The notes under the pieces: model-generated
What the model was told of the DNA's origin: nothing
Database searches by the model: none
What the model saw: only the letters and a program-made list of their open reading frames with translations
Program-made: the position numbers and the translations under genes
Origin: Spirodela intermedia
Taxonomy: Eukaryota > Streptophyta > Magnoliopsida > Alismatales > Araceae
Direction of reading: 5' to 3'
NCBI GenBank assembly: GCA_902729315.2
Contig: LR746274.1
Span: 5,701,037-5,765,036 of the forward strand
DNA length: 64,000 bases
Shown here: one piece after another, positions 37,701 to 50,461 of the stretch
How the letters are laid out: each line of letters opens with the position of its first letter
Position numbering within the stretch: the stretch's first letter is position 1

Positions 37701-38395
37701 TCAGCCAAAAATTAACGTTAATCAATTGAAAACCACTTTTCACACTTTAACATAAATATAAGTCTATTTATTATGAGTTAAGGCTAAAAATATATTAGTT
37801 ACTAATTATTAACTCATGACAATGAAGACTTATCAATAATCCTCCCTAACACAAAATTCTAGTGATCACTATCACGAGTCAAAACTCGGACTTTTCTACT
37901 TTTATCTTAATTTTTACTTCATTTAATGATACTTTGTGTGATTTCGAGTTTCAAAACTATTCTTCATTCAATTATGATTCTTCTAATTTTTACATATCTT
38001 AATTTAAATAATTAATTCATCTGTAATCACTCATACAAGAATCATTAGACATAACTTTATTTTTCCCTAATTCATATTTGTTGGACTGCTGATGTCACCT
38101 TGACATCTGCACCCTTAATTTTCTTTTTTATGATTTTTTAAATATAGTTTATATTTATCATTTAGTCTAAAAATTATAAAAACTTATATTCTTCTAAAAA
38201 AATTATAAAATATTACCAAATATTATCTTACATATCTATGATCAATTTGAAAATTCTCTACTATTTTTGGAATATTTTATCAAATTATAATTTATTTATT
38301 TGTTCTAAATATTTCTAAAAATATAAAATTAGTATTTTTTAGTTTTATAAATTTTAAATTTACGTGATTTACTATACAACAATTAGGTTATGTCA
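34785..38395 (+). mobile_element. Solo LTR E, Athila-like family, TSD ATTAT, interrupted by LTR F
   Basis: Starts TGATAAGTCTTCATTATC and ends TTAGGTTATGTCA, with perfect 5-bp repeats ATTAT at 34780-34784 and 38396-38400. The LTR proper is 34785-36096 plus 37841-38395; an inverted family member splits it. It belongs to the long subfamily and is more diverged than A, B or H. A stretch near 35840-35990 is partly repeated at 36016-36090. Confidence 0.88.
36097..37835 (-). mobile_element. Solo LTR F, Athila-like family, nested in LTR E
   Basis: Inverted relative to E. Left edge TTACGTAACTTAG is a mutated form of the family end; right edge is GACTTATCA. Flanks ATAAC (36092-36096) and ATAAT (37836-37840) differ by one transition. 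Length 1739 bp, carrying the extra segment at about 37233-37340 that defines the long subfamily. Being nested, it is younger than E. Confidence 0.88.
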
Positions 38396-38482
38396 ATTAT
38401 AGATCGACAGTATTCTAGAAGATTTGATATTCAAGTGGCACAAACCTATCAAGCTATAATGTAACAACAAATCAATTATCAA
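38396..38482 (+). pseudogene. Copia RNase H fragment
   Basis: Reads ILEDLIFKWHKPIKL then CNNKSII, the copia C-terminal stretch that normally precedes the INIAHNP-like motif. It is cut by the LINE insertion; the last 9 bases (38474-38482) are the LINE target duplication. Confidence 0.8.
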
Positions 38483-38921
38483 AAAACCCTAAACCATTTG
38501 TGTATGTATTTTCTCTCTCCTCACGCCCGAGTGGCTCCAATGATTCTAGGAGGACGAATCCACAGCACCCCAGAGGGAGGTGTGGAGGATTGAGGGCAGC
38601 GAAGGAGAAATCATGATGAGGATGGGTGATACTAGTAGTTTGAGCCAGAATGATCTCTCTAGATATCTAGTTATAGGGCGGCGAAAACCTAGAAAACAAT
38701 TCTAGGGCTTGAGATGCTCGCGACTAGCAAACAGAACATAGAAGTGAGAGAGGAGGTTGTGGGCTACACCAGCCTCTTCGTTGGAAAGAGTGCCAGTGAT
38801 ATCTAGATAGCAAGGGTAGAAACCAATGAGCTTACGAATTTCTTGGGTTTTTGTAGCCACGACAACCTAACAGACCACAGGAGTAAAGCAAAAAAGAGGA
38901 AACTGACAACAGTGGGGTACT
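38483..38921 (+). other. 5' region of the LINE (inferred)
   Basis: Assigned by position only, between the LINE's left TSD and the next insertion. No protein domain was recognised. It is richer in GC than its surroundings. Confidence 0.5.
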
Positions 38922-39615
38922 TGACGTGACTTAGTTTTTATATAATAAATCATGTAAATTTAAAATTTTAAAAACTAGAAAATACTAATTTTCGAATATT
39001 TAGAAGTATTTCTGAACAAATATATCAATTATAATTAAATAAAACTTCTAAAAATAGTGATAATTTTCCAAGTCAATCACAAGGATGTAATATAATATCA
39101 GGTAATTATTCAGAATTTTTCTCAAAGAATATGATTTTTTATGAATTTTATACTACGAAATAAAAATTACATATATTTAAAATTCACAAAAAAGGAAAAT
39201 AAGGGTGCGGATGTCAAGATGATGTCAGCACCCAATGAACACGAATTAGGCAGAAACATAGTTCTGTCTGGTGATTCTTATATAAGTGATTACAGATGAT
39301 TTAATTGATCAATTAAGATCTGTAAAATCTAGAAGAATCGTAATTTGAATGAAGTATAGCTTGGTAAATTTAAATCACACAAATTATCACTAAATTAAGC
39401 AAAAATTAAGTTGAAAGCAAGAAAACAGAGTTCCGACGTCTTGACAATGATGTGTTGGCGATGCACTGGAATCCTAAGTATTCTAGAGGATCGTCGTGTA
39501 GTGTCCATGGCCTCAAAGGCTCTCCTTAGACAAGGATGACGTGGGCAATCTCTAGATCTGTTTGCGAAGTCTAGAGATCAATGCAATGGGCTGTCGAATC
39601 GTCTCTAGTAGTTAT
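38922..39615 (-). mobile_element. Truncated LTR G, Athila-like family
   Basis: Begins TGACGTGACTTAG and matches the first 690 bases of LTR D in the same orientation, then is cut where the LTR at 39616 starts. Its other half is not found downstream. The left flank is GTACT (38917-38921). Confidence 0.8.
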
Positions 39616-41245
39616 TGATAATTCTTCATTAACATGAGTTAATAATTAGTAAATAATATAGTTTTAGCCTTAACTCATGATAAATAGACTTATATTTGTG
39701 TTAAAGTGTGAAAAGTGGTTTTCAATTGATTAACGTAAATTTTTGGGTAATTATGTGATTTTATACGATTTTTACAGTCTTACTTTTGAGATAAATGAAG
39801 AACAAGAAATAAAAATAAAAATATTGCAAAATGGGGGGACCTACCGGCCAGCCGGGCCCGCAAGCGGGTCGGAAGCGCAGTCGAGGAGTAGCTGCGAGCA
39901 GGGACTCGAGCGGCTTGGACCGATAGGGCACGTGTGCACCACTCCCCTTCCACGTCACCGGTGGCCAGCCGGCTGTGGGGCAAGGAGTGGTCGTACACGC
40001 GAGAGAAGGGACTTTGCTTAGAAAGCTAACATTACTATATATTCGCCTGAAAAATCAGCACACAACCGATGTGGGACTAGACCCGCGTCACACCTTCCTC
40101 AGAAGAGACGGGCGACCGACGCGGGTTCGAATCCTCCCAGAGTCAAAAGTCATATATTTTTATCTGATTATCGCGACTTTCCTACATATCGCCGGTGAAG
40201 GATTAAGCAACGAGAATCGCTGGATCATCGGCGAAAATCTCGTCAACACGATTCGCGGAGCATTGTTACTAAAATTTCTGAACGATTCGCGATAAAAGGA
40301 TCGCGAATCCATCGAGTAAATCATCTCCGATTGATCGACAAGCAAGCCGTTGTTGGGAAGAGGATTATCCGCCGGGAGACGAGTCGCCACCTCCTGAAAG
40401 CGTACCAGATGCGATGAAGAGCCTCCTCTTGCTACGCGGATCTGAGGATGAAGCTCCCTAACACGCGCCCCACCTCCATCCAGCTCCTCTCCGTCAGGTG
40501 ACAGCCGCCGGAGAGCTGCAAAGTCGCCGTTTTTCTGCTCCGCCGGGTGACAGCCGCCGGAGACGAGTCAACGACCCATTCCATTGATCTCTAGACTTCG
40601 AAAGGAGATCTAGAGATTGCCCACGTCGTCTTTGTCCAAGGAGAGCCTTCGAGGTCGTGGACACTACACGACGATCCTCCCGAACGCTTAGGATTCCGAT
40701 GCATCGCCGACGCATCGCCGTCACGACGCTGGAACTCTATTTTTCTGCTTTCAACTTAATTTATGCTTCATTTAGTGATAATTTTTGTGATTTTAATTTA
40801 CCAAAATATACTTTGTTCTATTACGATTCTTCCAGCTTTTACAGATCTTAATTTGATTAATTAAATCATCTGTAATCGCTTACGTAAGAATCGCCAGGCG
40901 GAACTCTATTTCCGCCCGATTCGTGTTCGCCGGGTGCTGACATCATCCTAACGTCCGCACCCTTATTTTCTTTTTTTTCGTGAATTTTAAATATATTTCC
41001 TTTTCATTTCTTAGTATAAAATTCATATAAAATAGTGTTCTCTGAGGAAAATTCTGAATAATTACCAGATATTATATTACATCCTTGTGATCGACCTGGT
41101 AAATTACCATTATTTTTGGAACTTTTATTGAATTATAATTGATATATTTGTTCAGAAATACTTCTAAATATCCGAAAATTTGTATTTTCTAGTTTTATAA
41201 ATTTTAAATTTGCGTGATTTAATATACAACGACTAAGTCACGTCA
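39616..41245 (+). repeat. 5' LTR H of the Athila-like element
   Basis: 1630 bp from TGATAATTCTTCATTAAC to ACTAAGTCACGTCA. It contains hairpin arms near 39633-39680, a TATA-like ACTATATATT at about 40031-40040 (probable LTR promoter, inferred), and GGTTCGAATCC at 40124-40134. Confidence 0.9.
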
Positions 41246-41250
41246 AATTT

Positions 41251-41268
41251 TGACACCGTTGTCGAGGA
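41251..41268 (+). other. Primer binding site, tRNA-Asp type, mutated
   Basis: TGACACCGTTGTCGAGGA matches the primer site used by Athila/Tat elements (TGGCGCCGTTGCCGGGGA) except for four G-to-A or C-to-T changes, the pattern expected from deamination of methylated cytosines. It lies 5 bases inside the LTR. Confidence 0.82.
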
Positions 41269-41548
41269 TGTATTGCATAATATTTAGTATTTTTCTGTTT
41301 TTCTCTTAGAGTACACAAAAAAAAATTAACTCTTGTTTTATTTTCTTTTTGCCGATTTTTTTTTAGAAAAAGGGAACGAAAAGAAGCAAGGCAAGGACTG
41401 GAGCATCCTGAAGGAGGGTAACAATTACTAAATTTTTCCCTCAAATTTATTGATTTTTATACATGGTAGAAGATCCTTGCATCCAAGGCTAGAAAATCCT
41501 TTCATTATTTCATTCAAAAATAAAAATCCAAAAGAAAAATTAATTTTG

Positions 41549-44500
41549 ATGGATCCTGAAGGAAGTACAAGTCAAACTGAGAACAATCCTATGGCCATGA
41601 AAAATCATTATATCCCTGATTCATTTTAAAGAGCATCAAATATTAGAGTCCCATTAGCACCCACTATTAAATTCGAAATAAATCTAGGAATTTTTCAAAT
41701 GCTCCCTAATTTTCATGGATTGCCTTTAGAAGAACCTCATCAGCACTTAGAAAATTTTCATATGGTCTGTGATTTAGTTAATCTCACTCAAGTTACACTG
41801 GAAATTATTAAGATGAAATTATTTCCTCATACACTTAGGGACAAAGCTAGCCATTGGCTATCTACATTAGATAGAGAATTAACTGGCTGGAAAGACATAG
41901 AATAGGCTTTTCTTCGAAAATTTTATCCCTTAGAAAAAACCCAAAATATGAGAAAACATATATGGAGTTTTTCTCAAAGATCAGGAGAAACTTTACATGA
42001 GACATGGGAAACATTCAAAGATTTACTTAGAAAGTGTCCTCATCATGCTATACCTAAGTGGCAGCTCAATAGAATTTTTTATGATGAATTATTAGAACAA
42101 CATAGAAATATGGTTGATTCTATATGTGGAGGAGCTTTTATGAAGAAAACCCCTGATGAGATTTACAGTCTTTATAAGAATTTAAGTGAAAATTCTAGAG
42201 ATCAAGCCTCTTTCGAATTATATGACATGGATAAGAAGAGAGGAATTTATGAATTGCATCATGATGATGATTCTAAACTTAGAAGTGAGGTTAATCAGAT
42301 TAATCAAAGATTAGAAAAACTTGATTTACTTATTGACAATATTAGAAAGTCTCTTAAACTTCAATTTAATTCAAATAGTATATGTCCTATGTATGGTGAG
42401 AATGATTATTCTGAATTTTAATGTTATAATTTAGATCAATCATTTCACCCTAAGTAAGAACAAGTGCAAGTAGCTCACGATTTTAATAGAAATACGAAAC
42501 CTTTTTCAAATTCTTATAATCCTAATTGGAGGAATAATTTTTCATGGAGAGACCCAAATAATATTCAAAATTCAGAAGCACTTAGACCCAATTCAAACTC
42601 TGAATTTCGTCCAAAATAAGAAAATATATTTTAGAAAAATCAGCCCTCTCAAATCCAACCTGATGCTATGGAAATGATGCAGCAAATGAGCCAAATGATG
42701 CAACAAACTATGAATCAAATGATGCAACACCAGAAACAAATTATAGAGGCCCTTGGGAATAAGAGAGAAGAGAGACAGTTACCTAGTCAGCCCATAGAAA
42801 ATCCAGGGAACCGCCCAACAATAGGATTTCAGCAAGGGGAGTCTAGTAGCATGAATCTAGAAAAAAACCCACGAAATGAAAATGTTAGGACAGTGAATGC
42901 ATTAAGTAGTGGTAAGATCTTACCTGATCCTTATCCCCAAACATTAGAAGAAAAAGAAGACGTGGACAACCCAAAACAAAATCAAATAGGAGTAGAAGAG
43001 GATTTTATAGATTCTACCAAGGAAATTTCGAAAGAGAGGACAACCATTCCATTTCTTAAAGCTCTAGAGCCTAGACAAAGAAAGAAAAAGGAACACAATG
43101 AAGAAATAAAGAAAATTTTACAAGATGTGCAAATTAGTCTTCCTTTACTCACTGCCATTGAACATATTCCTGAATATGCTAGAGTTTTGAAAGAAATGTG
43201 TACACCAAAAAGGGCACCTAGAGTAGAAAAATTATCTATGCATGCTAGTGCATTATTATTAAATCAATTACCATATAAATTGAGAGATACAGGTGCCCCT
43301 TTAATTTCGTGTGATATTGATGGATCTATTTTTCAGAATGCATTACTTGACACCGGTGCTAGTATTAATTTATTACCTGCAAGTATTTGTGATAAATTTA
43401 ATATTTCTGATCTTAAACCTTCTATTGTTACCTTACAATTTGCTGATAGATCCATAAAACATCCTAAAGGTATTTTAGAAAATGTGATAGTAACAGTTAA
43501 AGGGTGTAAATTTCCAGCTGATTTTATAGTGCTAGAAATGGATTTTAATGGACAGTTTTATGATACACCAATCATCCTAGGGAGACCATTTTTGCATACA
43601 GCAAAGATGAATATTGATTTTCCCACAGGTATTGTGAAAATTTCATGTGGAGATCAATCAGTAGAAATTAAAATTTTTGAGGTACCAAATGATCTTAAGA
43701 AATCACAAGTATATGATTGTCATACCATAGATCTTCTAGATGATTTTGATGATCTAGATGTTATTGATGACTGTGTGCTGGAAGAATTAGAGGAAATAGA
43801 GAATATAAATTTAGGAGAAAAGAAAGAGGAAGATCATCTGAATTTAGAGTTGAAACCTCTTCCCTCTAGTTTAAAATATATGTTTTTGGAGGAGAATAAT
43901 TCATTTCCTGTTATTATTGCAGCTGATTTGAGTGATGAACAGGAAGAAGAATTATTAGATGTACTTCGAAAAAATAAGAAGGCTATGGACTGGAAAATGG
44001 ATAATCTAAGGGGCATTGATATGAGTGTATGCATGCATAGTATATATCTAGAGGAGGGGGCTAGAACTAGCAGGGAACCACAACAAAGATTAAATCCTAA
44101 CATGATGAAAATTGTAAAAAAAGAAATTTTAAAGTGGCTAGCTGCTGATATTATTTATCCTATTTTAGATAGCAAATGGGTTAGGCCTACACAAGTAGTG
44201 CCAAAAAAATCAGGGATCACGATTATAAAAAACGAAAATGGGGATGAAATACAAACAAGATTAACTACCAGTTGGAGGGTTTGCATTGATTATAGAAAAT
44301 TAAATTTAGTTACTAGAAAAGATCATTTTCCCCTACCATTTACTGATCAAATTCTAGAAAAATTAGCTGGAAAAAACTTTTTTTGTTTTCTAGATGGATA
44401 CTCTAGTTATAATCAAATTTATATAAACCCTTTAGATCAAGAAAAAACAACTTTCACTTGTCCATTTGGTACTTTTGCTTTTAAACGCATGCCTTTTGGT

Positions 44501-46433
44501 CTATGTAATACTCCAGCCACATTTCAAAGATGTATGCTGTCTATTTTTTCTGATATGATTGGAAAATGCATGGAAATTTTTATGGACGATTTTTTTGTTT
44601 TTGGAGAATCATTTGATGAATGCTTAAATCATTTAAAGCATGTACTTGAGAAATGCATAGAGAAAAAATTAGTTTTGAGTTGGGAGAAATCACATTTTAT
44701 GGTTAAAGAAGGAGTTGTGTTGGGTCATATTGTGAGTAAAAGGGGTTTAGAGGTGGATAGAGTAAAAATTGATATTATATCTAAAATGAAACCTCCAAAT
44801 TCAGTAAAATAGATTAGATCTTTCTTGGGTCATGCAGGTTATTACAAAAAATTTATTCAAGATTTTTCGAAGATTTCTAAACCTCTCACCATGCTATTAT
44901 CTAAAGATGTGCCTTTTAATTTTGATGAGAAATGTTTTGAGTCTTTTTTCGAAATAAAAAGATTACTTACTGAGGCACCCATTTTACAAGCTCCTGATTG
45001 GTCTCTTCCCTTTGAAATAATGTGTGATGCATCGAATTATGCAGTGGGGGCCGTTCTAGGACAAAGAAAAGAGTCAAAACCCATAGTAATTTCATATGCT
45101 AGTAAAACTATATCCGATGCTCAATTAAATTATACCACGACTGAAAAAGAGTTGTTAGCTGTAGTATTTTCGTTAGAAAGGTTTAGATCATATATTCTGG
45201 GAGCTAAAATTATTATTTATACTGATCATGCAGCATTAAAATATCTGTTAAATAAGAAAGATGCAAAGCCACGTTTATTAAGATGGATTTTATTGTTGCA
45301 AGAATTTGACCTAGAAATAAAAGATAAAAAAGGTTTCGAGAATGTTGTTGCTGACCATCTTTCTAGATTAAGTGATACAAGAATTAATGCAGCACCTTTA
45401 CAAGACGCATTTCCAGATGAACAATTGATGGCAGCTCAACATCAACCATCACCATGGTATGCACATATTGTTAATTTTCTGGTTTCTGAAAAAACTCCAG
45501 AACAGTGGGATAAGAACAGAAAACATCATTTCTTTTCTAAGATTATAAATTATTTTTGGCATGATCCTGATTTATATTACTTGGGCAATGATCAAATTTT
45601 AAGGAGATGTGTTCCTGAAGAAGAATACCATAGCATTATTAACATGTGCCATTCATCTAATTGTGGAGGACATTTCTCTGGACGAAAAACAGCTGCAAAT
45701 TTTTTTCAGTGTGGTTTTTATTGGCCTACAATCATTAGAGATTCTATAGAATTTAGTAGAACATGTATTTCATGTCAATCTATAGGTAACATGAGTAAAA
45801 AAGATGAAATGCCCATGAGTAACATGTTAGTAGTCGAAATTTTTGATGTATGAGGAATAGATTTCATGGGTCCCTTCCCATCAACTGAAAAATATGAATA
45901 TATTTTGTTTGCTGTTGATTATGTGTCAAAGTGGGTGGAAGCTATTCCTACTAGAACTAATGATCATAAAATCGTGATGAAATTTGTGTAGGAAAATATT
46001 TTTTCGAGATTTGAATGTCCTAGAGTGATTATTAGTGATGGAAGAACACATTTTACAAATAAACATTTTAGGAAACTTTTGAAAAAGAATGGAGTACACC
46101 ATAGAGTAGCCACTCCATATCATCCCCAAACAAATGGGCAAGCTGAAGTAGCAAATAGGGAAATTCAAAGAATTTTGAGAAAAATAGTTAGACCAGATAG
46201 GAAAGATTGGCCCACGAAATTACAAGATGCATTATGGGCTTATAGAACAGCTTATAAAAATCCCATAGGTATGTCCCCATTTCATCTCATTTTTGGAAAG
46301 CCATGTCATCTTCCTATAGAAATAGAGCATAAAGCATTATGGGCTATAAAAAATTTATGTATGGATGAAAAATCAGCTGGTGGGCATAGAATTTTTCAGC
46401 TACATGAACTAGAGGAGTTGAGGAATGAAGCTT
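41549..46433 (+). pseudogene. Athila-like gag-pol, one frame with nine in-frame stops
   Basis: From the ATG at 41549 one frame runs about 1630 codons with no frameshift. In-frame stops start at 41627, 41903, 42419, 42455, 42617, 42632, 44810, 45851 and 45989. Domains in order: gag (41680-42420, with FHGLPLEEPHQHL and CPHHAIPKWQ); Met/Gln-rich linker; aspartic protease LDTGAS (43346 on) with GRPFLHTAKMNID; RT from about 44160, with IDYRKLN, FLDGYSSYNQI, MPFGLCN and catalytic MDD at 44582-44590; RNase H with [10 protein letters not shown]; integrase with an HHCC zinc finger (about 45646-45780), DFMGPF, SDGRTHF and the Glu region near 46140. The frame then runs into LTR sequence to 46465. Most stops replace probable Gln or Trp codons by one transition. 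Non-functional. Confidence 0.92.
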
Positions 46434-46857
46434 ATTACGATTCTTTCGGCTTTTACAGATCTTAATTTGATTAATTAAATCGTCTGTAATCGCTTGCGTA
46501 AGAATTGCCGGGCAGAACTCTGTTTTTGCCCGATTCACATTCACCGGGTGCTGACGTCATCCGGATGCCCGCACCCTTATTTCCCTTTTTCGTGAATTTA
46601 AAATATATTTCCTTTTCATTTCTTAGTATAAAATTCATAGAAAATAGTATTCTTTGAGAAAAATTGTGAATAATTACCAGATATTATATTACATCCCTCT
46701 AATTGACCTGGAAAATTACTGCTATTTTTGGAAGTTTTATTGAATTATACTTGATATATTTGTTCAGAAATACTTCTAAATATCTAAAAATTCGTATTTT
46801 CTAGTTTTATAAATTTTAAATTTGCGTGATTTACTATACAACGACTGAGTCACGTCA
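46434..46857 (+). repeat. Partial LTR I (last 424 bp) fused to integrase
   Basis: Matches 40820-41245 of the 5' LTR and ends CACGTCA. The join with integrase falls in a TTACGATTCT stretch that may have served as microhomology. Confidence 0.85.
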
Positions 46858-48235
46858 CCCGCCGGCCAGCCGGGCCCGCAAGCAAGTCGAAAGCGCAATA
46901 GAGGAGTAGCCATGAGTAGGGGCTCGAGCGGCTTGGACCAATAGGGTCATGTGTGCGCCACTCCCCTTCCACGTCACTAGTGGCCAGCCAGCTGTGAGGC
47001 AAGGAGTGGTCGTACACGCGGGAGAAAGGGACTTGATTGCAAATATAATATTACTATATATTTACTAGAAAATTCGACACACAAGCGATATGAGACTAAA
47101 CTCCCCACACCTTGCCCAGAAAGGGTAGGCAACTGGTGTAGGTTCGAATCCTCCCAGAGCCAAAATTCATATTTTTTTTATCTAATTATCACGACTTTCT
47201 TGCAGATCGTCAGTGAAGGATTAAGCAACCAAAATCGTTGGATCATCAGCGAAAATCTCATCAATGCGATTCACAGAACATTGTTACTAAAATTACTGAA
47301 CGATTTGCGATAAAAGGATTGCGAATCCATTGAGTAAAGCATCTCCAATTGATCAATGAACAAGCCGTCGTTGGGAATCCGCGTCCTGAGAGCATACCAG
47401 ATGCAATAAAGAGCCTCCTCTTGTTGCGCGGAGCTGAGGATGAAGCTCTCTGACATGCGCCCCACCTCCATCCAACTCCTCTCCGTCGGGTGACAGCCAC
47501 CAGAGAGCCGCAAAGTTGCCATTTTTCCACTCCACCGGGTGACAGCTGCCGGAGACGATTCGATGACCCATTTCATTGATCTCTAGACTTCGCAAGGAGA
47601 TCTAGAGATTGCCCACATCATCCTTGTCTAAGGAGAGCCTTCAAAGCTGAGGACACTACATGACTATCCTCCCAAACGCTCAGGATTTCGATTCATCACT
47701 GACACATCGCCGTTGCCACACTGGAACTCTATTTTCTTGCTTTCAACTTACTTTCTGCTTCATTTAGTGATAATTTGTGTGATTTAAATTTACCAAAATA
47801 TACTTCATTCAATTACAATTCTTTCGGTTTTTACAGATCTTAATTTGATCAATTAAATCGTCTGTAATCACTTACGTAAGAATCACCGGGCGGAACTCTA
47901 TTTCTGCCCGATTCGTATTCGTTGGGAGCTGACCTCATCCTAACATCTGTACCCTTATTTCCTTTTTTTGTGAATTTTAAATATATTTCATTTTCATTTC
48001 TTAGTATAAAATTCATAGAAAATAGTATTCTTTGAGAAAAATTCTGAATAATTACCCAATATTATATTACATCCCTATGATCGACCTAGAAAATTACTAC
48101 TATTTATAGAAGTTTTATTGAATTATAATTGATATATTTGTTTAGAAATACTTCTAAATATCTAAAAATTCGTATTTTCTAGTTTTATAAATTTTAAATT
48201 TGTGTGATTTACTATACAACGACTAAGTCACGTTA
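46858..48235 (+). repeat. Partial LTR J, lacking the first ~225 bp
   Basis: Starts CCGCCGGCCAGCCGGG, equal to about 39841 in LTR H, and runs to CACGTTA, the family end with one C-to-T change. It follows LTR I head to tail without spacer. Right flank GTACA (48236-48240) nearly repeats the GTACT left of LTR G. Confidence 0.85.
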
Positions 48236-49440
48236 GTACATTTATTAGAATGGATAAAGATGTAATAGAATTCACCAAATCAAGATATGCGAGAGCTTGC
48301 ATAGAAATTGATTTCTCAACCCCCATCCCAAAATACATCATGATAAAACATGAAGCACATGAAAAAATCCAACAACTGATAGTTGTTGAATCAGTTTCAG
48401 CCTTCTACATGGTGTGCAGAAAGCTTGGCCACCATGACCAACTAATGGTACAACCGTAAGGATAATGCATACCAAACTCTATACCAGAATAGGAAATAGT
48501 CACCAAGAGAGGAAAAGAAGAAGAACTTTAGACATGAACAAAATAACTCACCTGGGAAGAATTTAATAGGCAGATGGAGAAGAAGAGAAATAGAGAGCCC
48601 AAAGAAGAATGACACCTTGGAACGAAACAAAAGAAATGACAATGATGATACCAATACAACTTACACCCAAGCCACAAAGGAACACGTTTTCGACATAAGC
48701 CAAGAAACCATCCTCTCTTCGAAACAAGTAAACGAATGTAACCCACAACCATCTGAAAAGAGAGAGGAAGGAAAAACCTAAGATAAAACTAACAATGCTG
48801 AACCAATAGAGAATTCCCCTTGAGTAAATGAAAGCCATAACCACTCCACCAACAACGATAACCAATTAATAGGAAATAGAGAAGATAATGAAGAAACAAG
48901 AGAAGGAATAGCTCAAATTGAGGAAAGCAATGATGAAATGACATACAACTTAAATAACTTAGACAAAGAAAGCTTCACCCCACCACAAACACAGAGTAAC
49001 AAAAACAATAGAATAAGGGGCAACCCTCCTAGCCACGAAAACTTTGGAACTAAAAAAGGAGTAATGAAATACAATACAATATATCATGCAGAAGAAATAA
49101 GACTAAAATCACCTAGACACTTAGACCCCCGATTCATTACAATTAATAGACAAAAGATGAGATTATCAATTAGTAGTAATGATATTTTAATAGGAAGAGA
49201 GGAAGAAGAAGTTAACTCCAAAAGGTAATCCCTTGGACAAACCATCCCATTAACAAAAAATGATAGATACTACGCAGCATCAACATCCAAGATGAAAGGA
49301 AAAAAATATGAAGAAGAGATAGATGAGGAGACCTGCATGGAGGAAGATGACTCAAACTTGGAGGAAATAATCACAAGACAGTCGCCCAAATCAGAAGATG
49401 ATGAGGAGAAAATCTCAAGGGATCCAAGCATAAAATAAAG
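48236..49440 (+). pseudogene. LINE ORF1 remnant (zinc-knuckle, gag-like)
   Basis: From about 48250 it reads KSRYARACIEIDFSTPIPKYI and then a CRKLGHHDQ block, the position and shape of the plant LINE ORF1 zinc knuckle (expected final Cys not evident). The rest, to about 49440, is Lys/Glu/Asn-rich and broken by stops. Confidence 0.75.
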
Positions 49441-49523
49441 AATAACAAGGAAAAATATTACACATGATTATAGAAGATCAGAAAGACTAAGATTGAGACT
49501 CTTTTGATCATCCAACTTTACGG

Positions 49524-50461
49524 ATGCATAATATCCTTATTTAAAATTGTAGGGGAATAGGAAACTCACAAACAAAACACAGAATCAAGGAACTAGTACA
49601 AGAGCACAAAATCAAACTAATAACTATAATTGAACCCATACTAAAATAAGAAAAAGCTGAAAACACCAAAAGAGAATTAAAAATGGATTACTCATGGACC
49701 AACAAAAACAACAAAATATGGCTCTTCAAGCAAAATAAAATCTCAATTATCATCACATTAGAGCATGAACAAATTGCAATAGTAGAAATAACCTATCAAG
49801 ACATAATAGAAAAAAATAGTATAATATATAGCTCTTATCAAGCGTAAGGAATTGTGGGATCACCTAAGGGGTATCACAAAAAGAGAATATTTTATGGTTA
49901 ATCGGAGGGAATTTCAACATTATAAGACACTCATTAGAAAAGAGAGGTGGATCTAATGCGAATTTCAATCAGATGAGTGAATCTAACGAAATGATTCAAC
50001 ATCTAGGACTCATTGAAATAAAGCACAAAGGAAACAATATGTCATGGTTTAATGGTGCTAAAGGTGTAAACAGAATTTACCAAAGGCTAGATAGAATCCT
50101 GGTTAATGAAAAATTCACTAGAACAAAATAATTTAAAATTACTTTCCTCCCAAGAACATGTTCAGACCATGCCCCAATCCTAGTCAGACAAGCTACAACC
50201 AGGCCCATCAGTGGAATGTCATTCCGATTCTAAAACATGTGGGCCCAACACAAACAATTCAAATGATTTATTAATGAATAGTGGGGAGGTAGAGTTGCAA
50301 CAAGTAATATGATTAATCTTAGTTATGAATTACAAAACATGAAATGTAAGTAAAATGGTGGAACAAGAACATATTTGAAAACATTAATACAAGAATGAAA
50401 GAACTCAAAATTAAAATACAAGACAATTTTTTTCAAAAGCAAATGGGAGGAATATACCAAT
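49524..50461 (+). pseudogene. LINE endonuclease (APE-type) remnant
   Basis: Starts with NCRGIGNSQTKHRIKELV, the usual opening of plant LINE endonucleases, continues with a region leading to IEPIL, and includes SDHAPI at 50162-50179, the catalytic SDH motif. Frameshifted and stop-ridden. Cut at 50462. Confidence 0.82.

Larger units (their letters stand above)
39616..46857 (+). mobile_element. Athila-like Ty3/gypsy element with intact 5' LTR and deleted 3' part
   Basis: Order: 5' LTR 39616-41245, PBS 41251-41268, leader, gag-pol 41549-46433, then the last 424 bp of an LTR at 46434-46857. Protease, RT, RNase H and integrase are in gypsy order. The env-like or spacer region usual in Athila elements, the PPT and most of the 3' LTR are gone, removed by a deletion joining the integrase end to mid-LTR. 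The left flank GTTAT is not repeated after 46857, which also points to rearrangement. Confidence 0.88.

Noticed and set aside
40124-40134. A tRNA gene suggested by GGTTCGAATCC
   Set aside because: No A box, acceptor stem or anticodon arm can be drawn. The 11-mer is part of a repeated LTR.
42668-44812. A functional retrotransposon protein gene
   Set aside because: Although 714 codons are open, stops lie in frame on both sides and within gag and integrase, and the 3' part of the element is deleted.
39616-48235. A complete element with two LTRs ending at 48235
   Set aside because: The downstream LTRs are two partial fragments joined head to tail, and the expected TSD is absent.
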